Assembly (NCBI GenBank): GCA_018303645.1 | Contig: JAGVXR010000028.1 | Location: forward strand, 1 to 13,645 | Length of the DNA: 13,645 nucleotides | Direction: 5' to 3' | From: Candidatus Woesearchaeota archaeon | GTDB lineage: Archaea; Nanobdellota; Nanobdellia; Woesearchaeales; GW2011-AR4 | Shown: positions 6,536 to 13,012 of the stretch, one piece after another | How the letters are laid out: each line of letters begins with the position of its first letter | Position numbering within the stretch: position 1 is the stretch's first letter | Notes under the pieces: generated by a model | What the model was told of the DNA's origin: nothing | Databases searched by the model: none | Seen by the model: the letters and a program-made list of their open reading frames with translations, nothing else | Made by a program: the position numbers and the translations under genes

Positions 6536-6566
6536 AGACGAAATTTCATTAACTGTATGGAAAGAC

Positions 6567-6574
6567 TTATATTA
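6567..6574 (+). promoter_or_regulatory. TATA box of the methyltransferase gene
   Basis: TTATATTA is centred about 28 bases before the ATG at 6599, fitting a leaderless or near-leaderless transcript. It argues against starts further upstream, including the ATG at 6587, which would lie before the expected transcript start. Confidence 0.5.
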
Positions 6575-6598
6575 ACATCATTCAACATGTATAGTTTT

Positions 6599-7477
6599 AT
6601 GTATAAAAAAGATTTCAAATATTTTAAGGAACATTACGATGAAAGCATAGAAAAAATGTTTGCTGCAGTCAGCGATCTCTATGCACAATATTGGCATGAT
6701 TTTTTCCATTTCGCATTATTTGACAAGAAAAAGCAAAGTTGGAGAAGTGCATTTAAAAGAACACACAAAAGGTATTTACAAGACTTAAAAGTTAAAACAG
6801 CTAAAAATGTTCTCGAACTCGCTTGTGGAAGAGGGAGATTTACTTACATTATTGCCAAAAATACAAAAGGCAATGTTCTAGGCATTGACATATCCAAATC
6901 ACAACTTTCTCATACAAAAAGATTCAAAAGAAAAAATCTCCGTTTCAAACATCATGATATAATGAAAGTAGATGAACTGAATGAAAAGTTTGATGCTGTC
7001 ATCTTTCTCGATGCTGCATGCTATCTACCTGACAAAGAAAAAGCCTTGCAAAAGATTAGCAAAGTTATGAACTCAGGAGCAAGACTTTTGATACTAGATT
7101 GGTGCAAAGCAGAAAGACTAAATGCTCTTCAGGAAGAACTTGTTCTTTATCCATTTATGAGATACTGGGCAATTCCAAGTCTTGAAACGCGCAAAAACTA
7201 TGAGAAATACTTCAAGAAAAGCGGCTTTAAGATATTAAAAATAATGGATATGAACATCAAAGTGAAAAAAGATTGGGAATTTGGCTACGAAAATGCGCTA
7301 AAGGCGCTCAAGAAATTGTCAGTTAATGATCTTCCCAAGTTTATTTGGAAAAGAATGAAATTAGGTTCTGAAGGGCTAAGACTGATTAAGGAACAATTTC
7401 CAGCCGCTATTTACATAAAAGTGGGTTATGATATTGGATTCCTTCGGTATGTTTATTTTTTAGTAGAAAAAGAATAA
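6599..7477 (+). CDS. Class I SAM-dependent methyltransferase
   Basis: The 292-residue protein has a Rossmann methyltransferase core: motif I VLELACGRGRF (71-81), an acidic residue ending strand 2 in GIDIS (D97), and the strand-4 region FDAVIFLDAACYL (131-143), then helix and strand NSGARLLILDW. The N-terminal segment LYAQYWHDFFHFALF (about 27-41) resembles the region before the SAM site in sterol, tocopherol and other small-molecule methyltransferases. This makes a lipid or small molecule a likelier acceptor than nucleic acid, though the substrate is unknown. The frame is open upstream to 6410, but that stretch holds a hairpin and low-quality sequence, and the promoter at 6567-6574 favours this start. 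Codon use is richer in AGA and CAA than secD, which may hint at transfer. It is a single-gene unit. Confidence 0.85.
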   Translation: MYKKDFKYFKEHYDESIEKMFAAVSDLYAQYWHDFFHFALFDKKKQSWRSAFKRTHKRYLQDLKVKTAKNVLELACGRGRFTYIIAKNTKGNVLGIDISKSQLSHTKRFKRKNLRFKHHDIMKVDELNEKFDAVIFLDAACYLPDKEKALQKISKVMNSGARLLILDWCKAERLNALQEELVLYPFMRYWAIPSLETRKNYEKYFKKSGFKILKIMDMNIKVKKDWEFGYENALKALKKLSVNDLPKFIWKRMKLGSEGLRLIKEQFPAAIYIKVGYDIGFLRYVYFLVEKE

Positions 7478-7493
7478 TTCAAACGATGTAAAT

Positions 7494-7560
7494 GGGCGGT
7501 GAGTGGGGTGAATTCCCGCGAGCGTGCTCGTGGACTCGCACGCAACAGCAGGGCTGGAGG
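7494..7560. ncRNA. GC-rich structured element, candidate small RNA or dispersed repeat
   Basis: By hand count 46 of 67 bases are G or C, in a window that is otherwise clearly AT-rich. Possible stems on the plus strand are GGG/CCC (7506-7508 with 7515-7517), GCGTGC/GCACGC (7522-7527 with 7538-7543) and CAGC/GCTG (7546-7549 with 7553-7556). The T-rich tract TTTATTTTTT follows at 7562-7571, as expected for archaeal termination. Short open frames cross it: 44 codons from the ATG at 7492, and 21 codons from the GTG at 7508. Neither looks like a known protein. It lies upstream of the promoter of the next gene, so it is not a riboswitch for it. It matches no RNA family I can name. Confidence 0.35.
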
Positions 7561-7571
7561 ATTTATTTTTT

Positions 7572-7680
7572 AAATACATTCGTTAATGAGGCATTATCGG
7601 TTTTTCCAGAAAATGCTATCTTTTAGCTAAAACGTCCAGCTTGAACATCAAAATAAACAATGTAAATTTAAATCAATAAC
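7572..7680. other. Spacer between GC-rich element and transporter promoter
   Basis: AT-rich sequence without a recognisable gene. It contains the 12-base perfect palindrome TTTTAGCTAAAA at 7621-7632. I see nothing else in it. Confidence 0.4.
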
Positions 7681-7682
7681 TT

Positions 7683-7690
7683 TTTAAATA
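7683..7690 (+). promoter_or_regulatory. TATA box of the small transporter pair
   Basis: TTTAAATA is centred about 25 bases before the ATG at 7711, so the transcript should begin at the start codon (leaderless). Confidence 0.6.
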
Positions 7691-7710
7691 TCTTATCTTC
7701 CAATTTTCAA

Positions 7711-8085
7711 ATGGCAACCAAACTCTGGGCAATTTTGCTTGTTTTGTTCACTACACTGATTACTTCCTCAGCGCAGATTTTGTGGAAGAAGGGCTCTGCG
7801 ACTTTGGCTTTTGATATTCTGAGCATAATCACAAATTACTACACTATCGGAGGCGTTCTGCTTTATGTCGTTGGAGGCACTTTGCTCATCATCTCATTCA
7901 GGGGTGGGGAAGTTTCAGTTTTGTACCCGATAATCGCAACGAGTTACATTTGGGTAAGCCTTCTCAGCGTAAAGTTTTTAGGCGAGCAAATGAATCATTT
8001 TAAATGGATTGGGGTAATCTTAATCATAGCAGGCATTGCTTCAATTGGCTTTGGAAGCAAAGACGCCACCCCCGGGGTTATATAA
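7711..8085 (+). CDS. Small four-helix DMT/SMR-type transporter subunit (first of pair)
   Basis: The 124-residue protein has four membrane segments, at about 5-22, 40-62, 66-90 and 96-116, and belongs to the drug/metabolite transporter superfamily by size and pattern. QILWKKGSA follows TM1, and SVLYPIIATSYIWVSLLSVKFLGE followed by a WIGVILIIAGI helix is typical of EamA/SMR-like proteins. The TM1 glutamate essential for proton-coupled drug export in EmrE is absent: no acidic residue occurs in TM1. A second homologous gene starts one base after this one ends, so the two probably form a heterodimer, as in ArnE/ArnF or EbrA/EbrB. The substrate is unknown; a lipid-linked or other amphipathic molecule is as plausible as a drug. 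The short tail after residue 117 is probably cytosolic. Confidence 0.8.
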   Translation: MATKLWAILLVLFTTLITSSAQILWKKGSATLAFDILSIITNYYTIGGVLLYVVGGTLLIISFRGGEVSVLYPIIATSYIWVSLLSVKFLGEQMNHFKWIGVILIIAGIASIGFGSKDATPGVI

Positions 8086-8086
8086 A

Positions 8087-8440
8087 ATGGCAACACAACC
8101 ATGGGCAATAGGCTTGGTGGCAACTGCAACTTTAATAGGGGCGTTTGGCCCTATTCTGCTGAAAAAAGCATCTGCAAAGCGCTTGTCAAAGCTTAAATCG
8201 TTAATGACTAATTACCATCTTTTTGGCGGGGTAGCCTTGTACGCCTTGGGCACTCTGCTGTTTATTCCCGCATTAAAAGGCGGCGACTTGTCTGTGCTGT
8301 ACCCTTTTGTTGCATTGGCATATATCTGGGTTAGTTTGCTGAGCGTCAAGTTTCTTGGCGAAAAAATGAACAGGCTTAAATGGCTTGGGATTGCGTTGAT
8401 AATAATCGGCGTGACATTCATAGGTATTGGAAGCAATTAG
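8087..8440 (+). CDS. Small four-helix DMT/SMR-type transporter subunit (second of pair)
   Basis: The 117-residue protein is a paralogue of the preceding one: both begin MAT-x-x-WAI, have a K-K-x-SA segment after TM1, share SVLYP...YIWVSLLSVKFLGE, and end in a G-I-G-S-type sequence. Helices lie at about 5-22, 40-58, 63-86 and 93-113. TM1 again has no glutamate. I take the ATG at 8087 rather than the in-frame ATG at 8036, because the latter would overlap the first gene by 50 bases while 8087 aligns exactly with the first gene's N-terminus. With a one-base gap, translation is probably coupled to the first gene. A tandem duplication followed by divergence into a heterodimer is the simplest reading. 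The transported compound is unknown. Confidence 0.8.
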   Translation: MATQPWAIGLVATATLIGAFGPILLKKASAKRLSKLKSLMTNYHLFGGVALYALGTLLFIPALKGGDLSVLYPFVALAYIWVSLLSVKFLGEKMNRLKWLGIALIIIGVTFIGIGSN

Positions 8441-8445
8441 AAATG

Positions 8446-8455
8446 TTTTTATATT
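8446..8455 (+). promoter_or_regulatory. TATA box of pyrH
   Basis: TTTTTATATT is centred about 25 bases before the pyrH ATG at 8476, giving an expected leaderless transcript. It separates pyrH from the transporter pair as its own unit. Confidence 0.6.
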
Positions 8456-8475
8456 CTTAATTTACTTAACAAATA

Positions 8476-9153
8476 ATGCCAAAAACAATTGTCCTGTCGC
8501 TTGGGGGATCTTTGATAGTGCCTGATACAATAGATGTTGAATTCTTGAAAAATTTCAAAAAAACAATTGATAAATACGTAAAAAAAGGCTATAAGTTCGT
8601 CATTTATTGCGGCGGCGGCAAGTTGGCAAGGAATATGCAGGATGCAGCTTCCAAAATAGCAAAACTCAGCAATCAGGATTTGGACTGGATTGGGATTTAT
8701 GCGACAAGATTAAATTCGTTATTATTACGGTATATTTTTAAAAATGATGTAATTGGCCCAATTGTCGCTGACCCTAACCAAAAAATCAATTTCAAAAAAA
8801 ATATTATAATAGCAGCAGGCTGGAAGCCGGGATGGAGCACAGACTACGATGCAGTTCTCCTCGCCAAAAATCTCGGCGTCAGGGAAATAATAAACATGAG
8901 CAATGTTGACTATGTTTATGACAAAGACCCAAAGAAGCATAAAAATTCCAAAAAAATCCAAAAAATAAGCTGGGACGGCTACCTCAGGTTAATAAGCCAA
9001 AAATGGAAAGCCGGCATGAATGTCCCTTTCGACCCTGTTGCTGCAAAAGAGGCTAGAAAATCAAAAATGCGCGTAAACATCATTGGAAATAATTTAAAAA
9101 ATCTGGAAAATCTGCTGGATGGAAAGAAGTTTAAAGGGACAACAATAGAATAA
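8476..9153 (+). CDS. pyrH: UMP kinase, archaeal type
   Basis: It phosphorylates UMP to UDP with ATP, in the cytosol; UDP feeds the UTP pool used by PyrG. The 225-residue protein has the amino acid kinase fold: SLGGSLIVP with the phosphate-binding glycines (8-16), CGGGKLARNMQDA (45-57), the GWKPGWSTDYDAVLLA segment that holds the UMP and ATP phosphates (115-130), SNVDYVYDKDPK (142-153), and the C-terminal NVPFDPVAAKEA (182-193) typical of the archaeal/Pyrococcus-type enzyme. The length fits the archaeal subfamily rather than the longer bacterial enzymes. The substrate loop is WSTDYDA where many relatives read STDAVA-like, a mild variation. A small membrane-protein gene follows after five bases. 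The identification is confident. Confidence 0.93.
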   Translation: MPKTIVLSLGGSLIVPDTIDVEFLKNFKKTIDKYVKKGYKFVIYCGGGKLARNMQDAASKIAKLSNQDLDWIGIYATRLNSLLLRYIFKNDVIGPIVADPNQKINFKKNIIIAAGWKPGWSTDYDAVLLAKNLGVREIINMSNVDYVYDKDPKKHKNSKKIQKISWDGYLRLISQKWKAGMNVPFDPVAAKEARKSKMRVNIIGNNLKNLENLLDGKKFKGTTIE

Positions 9154-9158
9154 ATAAA

Positions 9159-9407
9159 ATGGAAGAAAAACACAATTGGAACATAATCCTCAAAATTGCA
9201 GCTCCAATCTCCTTGATTGAAGCATACATTTTTTACGCAAACATGAGCGATGGCTGGAAGTGGTTTTCTTTGGTTATTGGACTGTTATTGACCGGCTCTA
9301 TTGCCTATATGAAGGACAAGAAAAAAAGCAACATATTCACTGCAGTCGGCATAGTATTTTTGGTTGCCTTGATTATGAGGCTTTTAAAGAATTTTGGGTT
9401 CCTATAA
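9159..9407 (+). CDS. Small three-helix membrane protein, hypothetical
   Basis: The 82-residue protein has hydrophobic segments at about 9-27, 34-50 and 58-75, separated by DGWKW and by a basic KDKKKSN loop. The positive-inside rule then puts that loop in the cytosol. I recognise no family. It starts five bases after pyrH and is probably co-transcribed with it; the ATG at 9159 is the only sensible start near the pyrH stop. The pairing with a kinase suggests no particular function. Its stop codon lies inside the stem of the hairpin at 9404-9426. Confidence 0.7.
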   Translation: MEEKHNWNIILKIAAPISLIEAYIFYANMSDGWKWFSLVIGLLLTGSIAYMKDKKKSNIFTAVGIVFLVALIMRLLKNFGFL

Positions 9408-9426
9408 AAATTCATAGAATTTTTAT
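9404..9426. terminator. Hairpin overlapping the stop codon of the small membrane protein
   Basis: Perfect ten-base arms ATAAAAATTC and GAATTTTTAT with a three-base loop. The TAA stop lies inside the left arm. It sits between convergent genes, where a transcript end is expected, and the run of T in the right arm would suit archaeal termination. Confidence 0.5.
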
Positions 9427-9431
9427 GGCCA

Positions 9432-9450
9432 CGAAAATCTTTGATTTTCG
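9432..9450. repeat. TCGAAAAT-type palindrome between convergent genes
   Basis: CGAAAATC and GATTTTCG enclose TTT. It lies eight bases before the end of the minus-strand hydrolase gene and just after the hairpin at 9404-9426, so it could end transcripts from both sides. It shares its core with the palindromes at 428-448 and 12019-12039. Confidence 0.55.
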
Positions 9451-9457
9451 CTGGTTT

Positions 9458-9964
9458 CTAAATAAAATCGCTAATCCTGTGCAGTTTTTCCTCGTGCCAG
9501 AGCCACCATAACAATACAAATGCTTCCAGTCCCTCAACCGCCAGGGGCAGGTTTAGCCTTCCTATCAGGTTTAGCCCGAAAACACTGCCGGAAAACGGAT
9601 AGAATGGCGCAACTCCGCCTACAAGAAGCCAGTCAAGGAAAATGTGGAAGGCAACCCCGAAAGCTATAACCGCGAACAATTTGCTTGATTTTCTGTTGAA
9701 ATCAAAATAAATAAGTGAAATAAATAAAAATATCAGAACAAATAGGAAAGTGTGTGTAAAAATTCTGTGAAACCAAGGCACACCAATGCCCAAAAAATTG
9801 TTTAAAATCCAAAATAACAGCACGTCAATGTCAGGCAATAATCCCGCAATCCCTCCGATAAAAATATAGTGCAATGGCAGCTCTCTCTTGTCTTTAAGAA
9901 AATGGTCCCTAAACAAATCTAATACGATTATGACAAACAAAACATGAACAACGGCCTGCGGCAT
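9458..9964 (-). CDS. YdjM/DUF457-type membrane-bound metal-dependent hydrolase
   Basis: The 168-residue protein has several membrane segments interleaved with the conserved polar residues of the family: H7 near the N-terminus, LLPDIDVL (D45 and D47), HRIFTH (H66 and H71) at the edge of a helix, FHIFLDWLL (H107 and D111) and the YPFSG loop (122-126). These His and Asp residues are thought to bind metal; members of the family are usually annotated as membrane-bound hydrolases of unknown substrate. The gene begins four bases after the stop of the ABC1-type kinase gene, so the two are very likely in one operon with cutA. The E. coli relative YdjM is LexA-regulated, but I see no such site here. 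Confidence 0.85.
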   Translation of the reverse strand: MPQAVVHVLFVIIVLDLFRDHFLKDKRELPLHYIFIGGIAGLLPDIDVLLFWILNNFLGIGVPWFHRIFTHTFLFVLIFLFISLIYFDFNRKSSKLFAVIAFGVAFHIFLDWLLVGGVAPFYPFSGSVFGLNLIGRLNLPLAVEGLEAFVLLWWLWHEEKLHRISDFI

Positions 9965-9968
9965 TTTA

Positions 9969-11645
9969 TCACCAGTGCCTGAACTTTTCCCTTACTATTG
10001 AGATAAAAAGGATGAAAGTGAATATAGACGCAAAAAAGAAGCTGAAAAAAGACAATACTGGAATTCCTAATATTGTGGGCCCCTTTTGTATGTTCATCAG
10101 TATGGATGATGTTATAAGCAAAGCTGCAATCAGCAAGCCATATGCAACGCGATTGCTGCTCCGGTCAATCTCCAAAGCAAGCTTCTTTATGTCAGTGTCC
10201 TCAATGTCAACCTTTATTGTGCCCCTTTGTATCTTGTCAAGCACCTTTTCAGCCTTTTCCGGAAATTCCTCCGCAAATTTCCTGTACCTGTCAATGCTGT
10301 GCACAAAGCTTTTCAATGCGTAAAGAGGACTTTTTCTTTTTAGAATTATTTTTTCAATAAAAGGCTTTGCCGTTTCAATAATCTTGAAATCAGGATCGTA
10401 TTCTATAGCCACGCCTTCCAATGTCATTATTGTTTTCCCGAACAAAACAAACGAGGCAGGCACTTTCAGGTTGTGCTTTAGCCCAATATCCAAAACTTCT
10501 TCAAGAATCCTGCTCACTTTAATGTCTCTTATCTGGGCATGCTGCAGAGGCTGGATTACAAATCCTATGTCTGATTTAAGCTGCCCATAATCCACATCAT
10601 CGCTCTCCATGCCCATGCTTACGAGCGTGTCCGTGACAAGCTCCTCATCCTGCTCGACAATGCCGTAAAGCAGGTCTATGCATTTATTCTTAAGCTTTTC
10701 ATCAAAATACCCCACAATCCCAAAATCCACAAACGCAATGGAATTATTCCGCATTACAATTATGTTGCCGGGGTGCGGGTCTGCATGGAAAATGCCGTGC
10801 ACAAAAACCTGCGTCATGACGGCATTGAAGCCGTTCTCCATTATCCTGTTAAAGTCAAGCTTTCGCCTTTTGATTTCCTTTATGTCATTTAGCTCAATAC
10901 CATCTATAAACTCCAAAGTCAATACCCTTTCGGTTGTCAGCTCGTCATAGGCTTTTGGAATATGCACCGTCTTGCTTCCCTTGAAATTCTCCGCGAACCT
11001 TTTTGCATTTCTGGCCTCTAACCTAAAATCAAGCTCCTTTTCAGTCCACTCCTTAAACTCGCTTACAATATCCACTGGCTTGAACTTTCTTATCCTGTCA
11101 ATGTTGTTTTCAAGCAGCTTTGCGAAGTAAAACATTATCTCAATGTCCGTTTCCATCAGGCGCTTCACATCAGGCCTCTGGACCTTGACGGCAACTTTCT
11201 CGCCGCTCCTTAATATTGCCTTGTGCACCTGGCTTATGGAAGCTGATGCTATCGGCTTTTTTTCAAAATGAAGAAAAAGCTTGTCAATGCTTTTGCCGAA
11301 TTCTTTTTCTATAATTGATTTGGCTTCATTAAAAGAAAATTCCGGAACCTTGTCCTGCAGCTTTTCCAGCTCCTTTGAATATTCCTTTGGTATTAAATCC
11401 GGCCTTACGCTCAAAAGCTGCCCGAATTTTATGAATGTAGGTCCAAGCCTTTCAAGAGTTCTTCTCAGCATAACTTCCGGCTTGAGATCCTCTTTTTTCT
11501 TCAGCCCGATCCTTTTAATTAGGGGTATATTGCGCTTAAGCTTTATTTTTGACAACAGGAAATCAAACCCCTCCTCAAAAAGAACTGCAAGTATCTGATT
11601 GAACCTCTTTATATCCCTCACCTCTTTTATTAAATGAAATGGCAT
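9969..11645 (-). CDS. ABC1/UbiB (AarF) family kinase-like protein
   Basis: The 558-residue protein has the full set of family motifs: the family-specific KFGQLLSVRPDLIP (73-86), the alanine-rich nucleotide loop in serine-rich form SASIS (134-138), AVKVQRP with lysine K154, KELDFRLEARNA (203-214), catalytic HADPHPGN (287-294) and metal-binding DFG (307-309). Two C-terminal membrane helices lie at about 499-516 and 527-550. In bacteria and mitochondria the family supports ubiquinone synthesis, probably by ATP-driven extraction of hydrophobic precursors from the membrane. This window has no quinone genes, so the partner here is unknown; isoprenoid lipids are one possibility. It is translationally close to cutA (one-base gap) and to the DUF457 gene (four-base gap). 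Confidence 0.93.
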   Translation of the reverse strand: MPFHLIKEVRDIKRFNQILAVLFEEGFDFLLSKIKLKRNIPLIKRIGLKKKEDLKPEVMLRRTLERLGPTFIKFGQLLSVRPDLIPKEYSKELEKLQDKVPEFSFNEAKSIIEKEFGKSIDKLFLHFEKKPIASASISQVHKAILRSGEKVAVKVQRPDVKRLMETDIEIMFYFAKLLENNIDRIRKFKPVDIVSEFKEWTEKELDFRLEARNAKRFAENFKGSKTVHIPKAYDELTTERVLTLEFIDGIELNDIKEIKRRKLDFNRIMENGFNAVMTQVFVHGIFHADPHPGNIIVMRNNSIAFVDFGIVGYFDEKLKNKCIDLLYGIVEQDEELVTDTLVSMGMESDDVDYGQLKSDIGFVIQPLQHAQIRDIKVSRILEEVLDIGLKHNLKVPASFVLFGKTIMTLEGVAIEYDPDFKIIETAKPFIEKIILKRKSPLYALKSFVHSIDRYRKFAEEFPEKAEKVLDKIQRGTIKVDIEDTDIKKLALEIDRSSNRVAYGLLIAALLITSSILMNIQKGPTILGIPVLSFFSFFFASIFTFILFISIVREKFRHW

Positions 11646-11646
11646 G

Positions 11647-11949
11647 CTATCTTAGCTCTTTACCCGCCCATCTCTCATATTCCTTGTTTGCGCTTGCGCC
11701 TATCCTCAAAATGCAGGGAATTGTATAAGAGTGGATTTTTTTGACTTCATGCTCAACTTTACCAATTTTCCTTTCATTTGTTTTTGCGATAATCACATTT
11801 TCCCTGCCATTGACAATCTTTCCTTTCCACCAATAGAGGCTTTTTATTGGGAATATGTTTGCGCATGCAATAAGCCTTTTGTTTAGCAATAGCATTGATA
11901 TATTTTTTGCCTCTTTCTCATCTTTGCAGGTTATGTAAACCAATGTCAT
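11647..11949 (-). CDS. cutA: Divalent-cation tolerance protein CutA
   Basis: The 100-residue protein matches the small trimeric CutA1 family: the N-terminal strand VYITCKD, a helix, LIACANIFPI (26-35) with the conserved cysteine C29, the SLYWWKGKI block (37-45), E50 and the VIIAKTNE strand (52-59), then HSYTIPCILRI (73-83) and the C-terminal YERWAGKEL helix. The family resembles PII signal proteins in fold and binds copper and other metals in vitro; its real cellular role is unsettled. It is the first gene of an operon with the ABC1-type kinase and DUF457 hydrolase. The ATG at 11949 follows a minus-strand TATA-like element (11972-11983) by about 28 bases and therefore looks leaderless. Confidence 0.93.
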   Translation of the reverse strand: MTLVYITCKDEKEAKNISMLLLNKRLIACANIFPIKSLYWWKGKIVNGRENVIIAKTNERKIGKVEHEVKKIHSYTIPCILRIGASANKEYERWAGKELR

Positions 11950-11971
11950 GGTCGTTTAATAACTCCCTTTC

Positions 11972-11983
11972 TTTATTAATTTA
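11972..11983 (-). promoter_or_regulatory. TATA-like element of the cutA operon
   Basis: On the minus strand this is TAAATTAATAAA, centred about 28 bases before the cutA ATG. A GGGAG lies 13-17 bases before the ATG, too far for a normal ribosome-binding site, so a leaderless start is preferred. Confidence 0.45.
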
Positions 11984-11994
11984 TCGACATTTAA

Positions 11995-12012
11995 AGAAAT
12001 CTTTTGATTTCT
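11995..12012. repeat. Hairpin between divergent cutA and nop5
   Basis: AGAAATC and GATTTCT enclose TTTT. It is the left member of a pair with the palindrome at 12019-12039 and lies between the two promoters, so it is outside both transcripts. Confidence 0.5.
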
Positions 12013-12018
12013 GAATGC

Positions 12019-12039
12019 TCGAAAATCAAAAATTTTCGA
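12019..12039. repeat. TCGAAAAT-type palindrome between divergent cutA and nop5
   Basis: TCGAAAAT and ATTTTCGA enclose CAAAA. Flanked by TGC on the left and CAT on the right, like the inverted repeat at 455-497. It lies immediately upstream of the nop5 TATA box, so a role in termination is unlikely for this copy; it may be a mobile or protein-binding element. Confidence 0.55.
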
Positions 12040-12043
12040 CATC

Positions 12044-12052
12044 TTTAAAAAA
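12044..12052 (+). promoter_or_regulatory. TATA box of the nop5-flpA operon
   Basis: TTTAAAAAA is centred about 26 bases before the nop5 ATG at 12074, consistent with a leaderless transcript. Confidence 0.55.
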
Positions 12053-12073
12053 TGGCATCAACTTCCTGCTGAT

Positions 12074-13012
12074 ATGTACCTTTTTTCCAATATACTTGGC
12101 GTATTTGTTTTTGACGGGCAATTCGGCATAGTGGACGAGCTGTTATTTAAAAACATTGAGGATTACAAAAATAAGGAAAAACTTATCGAAGGGATGAAAA
12201 TCAGGCATAAAAGCCCGAAAGAGCCGGATGATGGCGAATTTAAAAAAATGCTCATTCATTTCAAAAATAACGGGTTTTTCAGCGATTTTTATCATAAAAA
12301 TCTTCAGTTGACCAAGCTTGACGTTAAAAATTCCGTAAATGACGGCACTCTTTTAATCCAGGCTGTAAAATCAATCGAGGAGATTGACAAAGCCGCCAGT
12401 ATCCTTGTAAAAAGGCTGAGGGAATGGTACGAGCTTCATAATCCGGAGTTTTCAGTAGCGACGCAAAACCATGAAAAATTTGTTGAGGATGTTCTTGGGA
12501 ATGAGAAGAGCGAGCTGCTGGAAAAATTAAAAGTCAGCCCCAGCGACTCATTCGGGGCGGATTTTGAGCAGGAAGACTTGGAGCCGGTGAGGGGCTTGGC
12601 GCATCAAATTTACGATTTATACCAGCTTAGGAAATCCCAAATGAGCTACATCTCGGCATTGATGGATGATTTCTGCCCTAATATAAAGGCAGTATGCGAC
12701 GCCATTGTGGGCGCAAAGCTTATCGAGCATGCCGGTAGCTTAAAAAGGCTTAGCGAGATGCCTGCCTCAACAATACAGATTCTTGGGGCTGAAAAAGCAT
12801 TGTTCAGGCACATGAAAACAGGCGCAAAACCCCCCAAGCACGGCGTCATAGTAAGCCACAATCTTATTGCAGCTGCCCCTCAAAATATGCACGGCAAGAT
12901 TGCAAGGGCTCTGGCTGACAAAATATCAATTGCTTCAAAGGTTGACTACTTCCGGGGCAAGTTTATAGGGGACAGGCTTAGAAAAGGGCTGGAAGATAAA
13001 TTCTCAAAATGA
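12074..13012 (+). CDS. nop5: Nop5 (Nop56/58) C/D-box sRNP core protein
   Basis: Nop5 bridges fibrillarin and the L7Ae-bound C/D guide RNA in the complex that 2'-O-methylates rRNA and tRNA. The 312-residue protein has an N-terminal fibrillarin-binding domain (about 1-95), a helical coiled-coil region (about 98-200) and the NOP domain, with GAKLIEHAGSLKRLSEMPAS (213-232), IQILGAEKALFRHMKTGAKPPKHGVIV (234-260) and the following helix HGKIARALADKISIASKVDYF. All conserved NOP residues, including GAEKALFRH, are present. It is shorter than the roughly 400-residue proteins of Pyrococcus but within the archaeal range, ending soon after the NOP domain with a short basic tail. The stop overlaps the start of flpA by four bases (ATGA), the classic archaeal operon. 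Confidence 0.96.
   Translation: MYLFSNILGVFVFDGQFGIVDELLFKNIEDYKNKEKLIEGMKIRHKSPKEPDDGEFKKMLIHFKNNGFFSDFYHKNLQLTKLDVKNSVNDGTLLIQAVKSIEEIDKAASILVKRLREWYELHNPEFSVATQNHEKFVEDVLGNEKSELLEKLKVSPSDSFGADFEQEDLEPVRGLAHQIYDLYQLRKSQMSYISALMDDFCPNIKAVCDAIVGAKLIEHAGSLKRLSEMPASTIQILGAEKALFRHMKTGAKPPKHGVIVSHNLIAAAPQNMHGKIARALADKISIASKVDYFRGKFIGDRLRKGLEDKFSK

Noticed and set aside
6410..6598. Long N-terminal extension of the methyltransferase
   Set aside because: It begins inside the hairpin at 6401-6424, has a basic low-complexity translation, and lies upstream of the expected transcript start from the TATA box at 6567-6574.
7494..7560. Guanidine or other riboswitch for the SMR-like genes
   Set aside because: The element lies upstream of the genes' own TATA box, so it is not in their leader, and the conserved guanidine riboswitch motifs are absent.
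7492..7626. 44-codon ORF over the GC-rich island
   Set aside because: The composition changes abruptly mid-frame and the product resembles no protein I know; a structured RNA or repeat explains the region better.
9260..9511. Plus-strand 83-codon ORF
   Set aside because: It is an out-of-frame shadow of the small membrane protein and runs over two hairpins into the convergent hydrolase gene.
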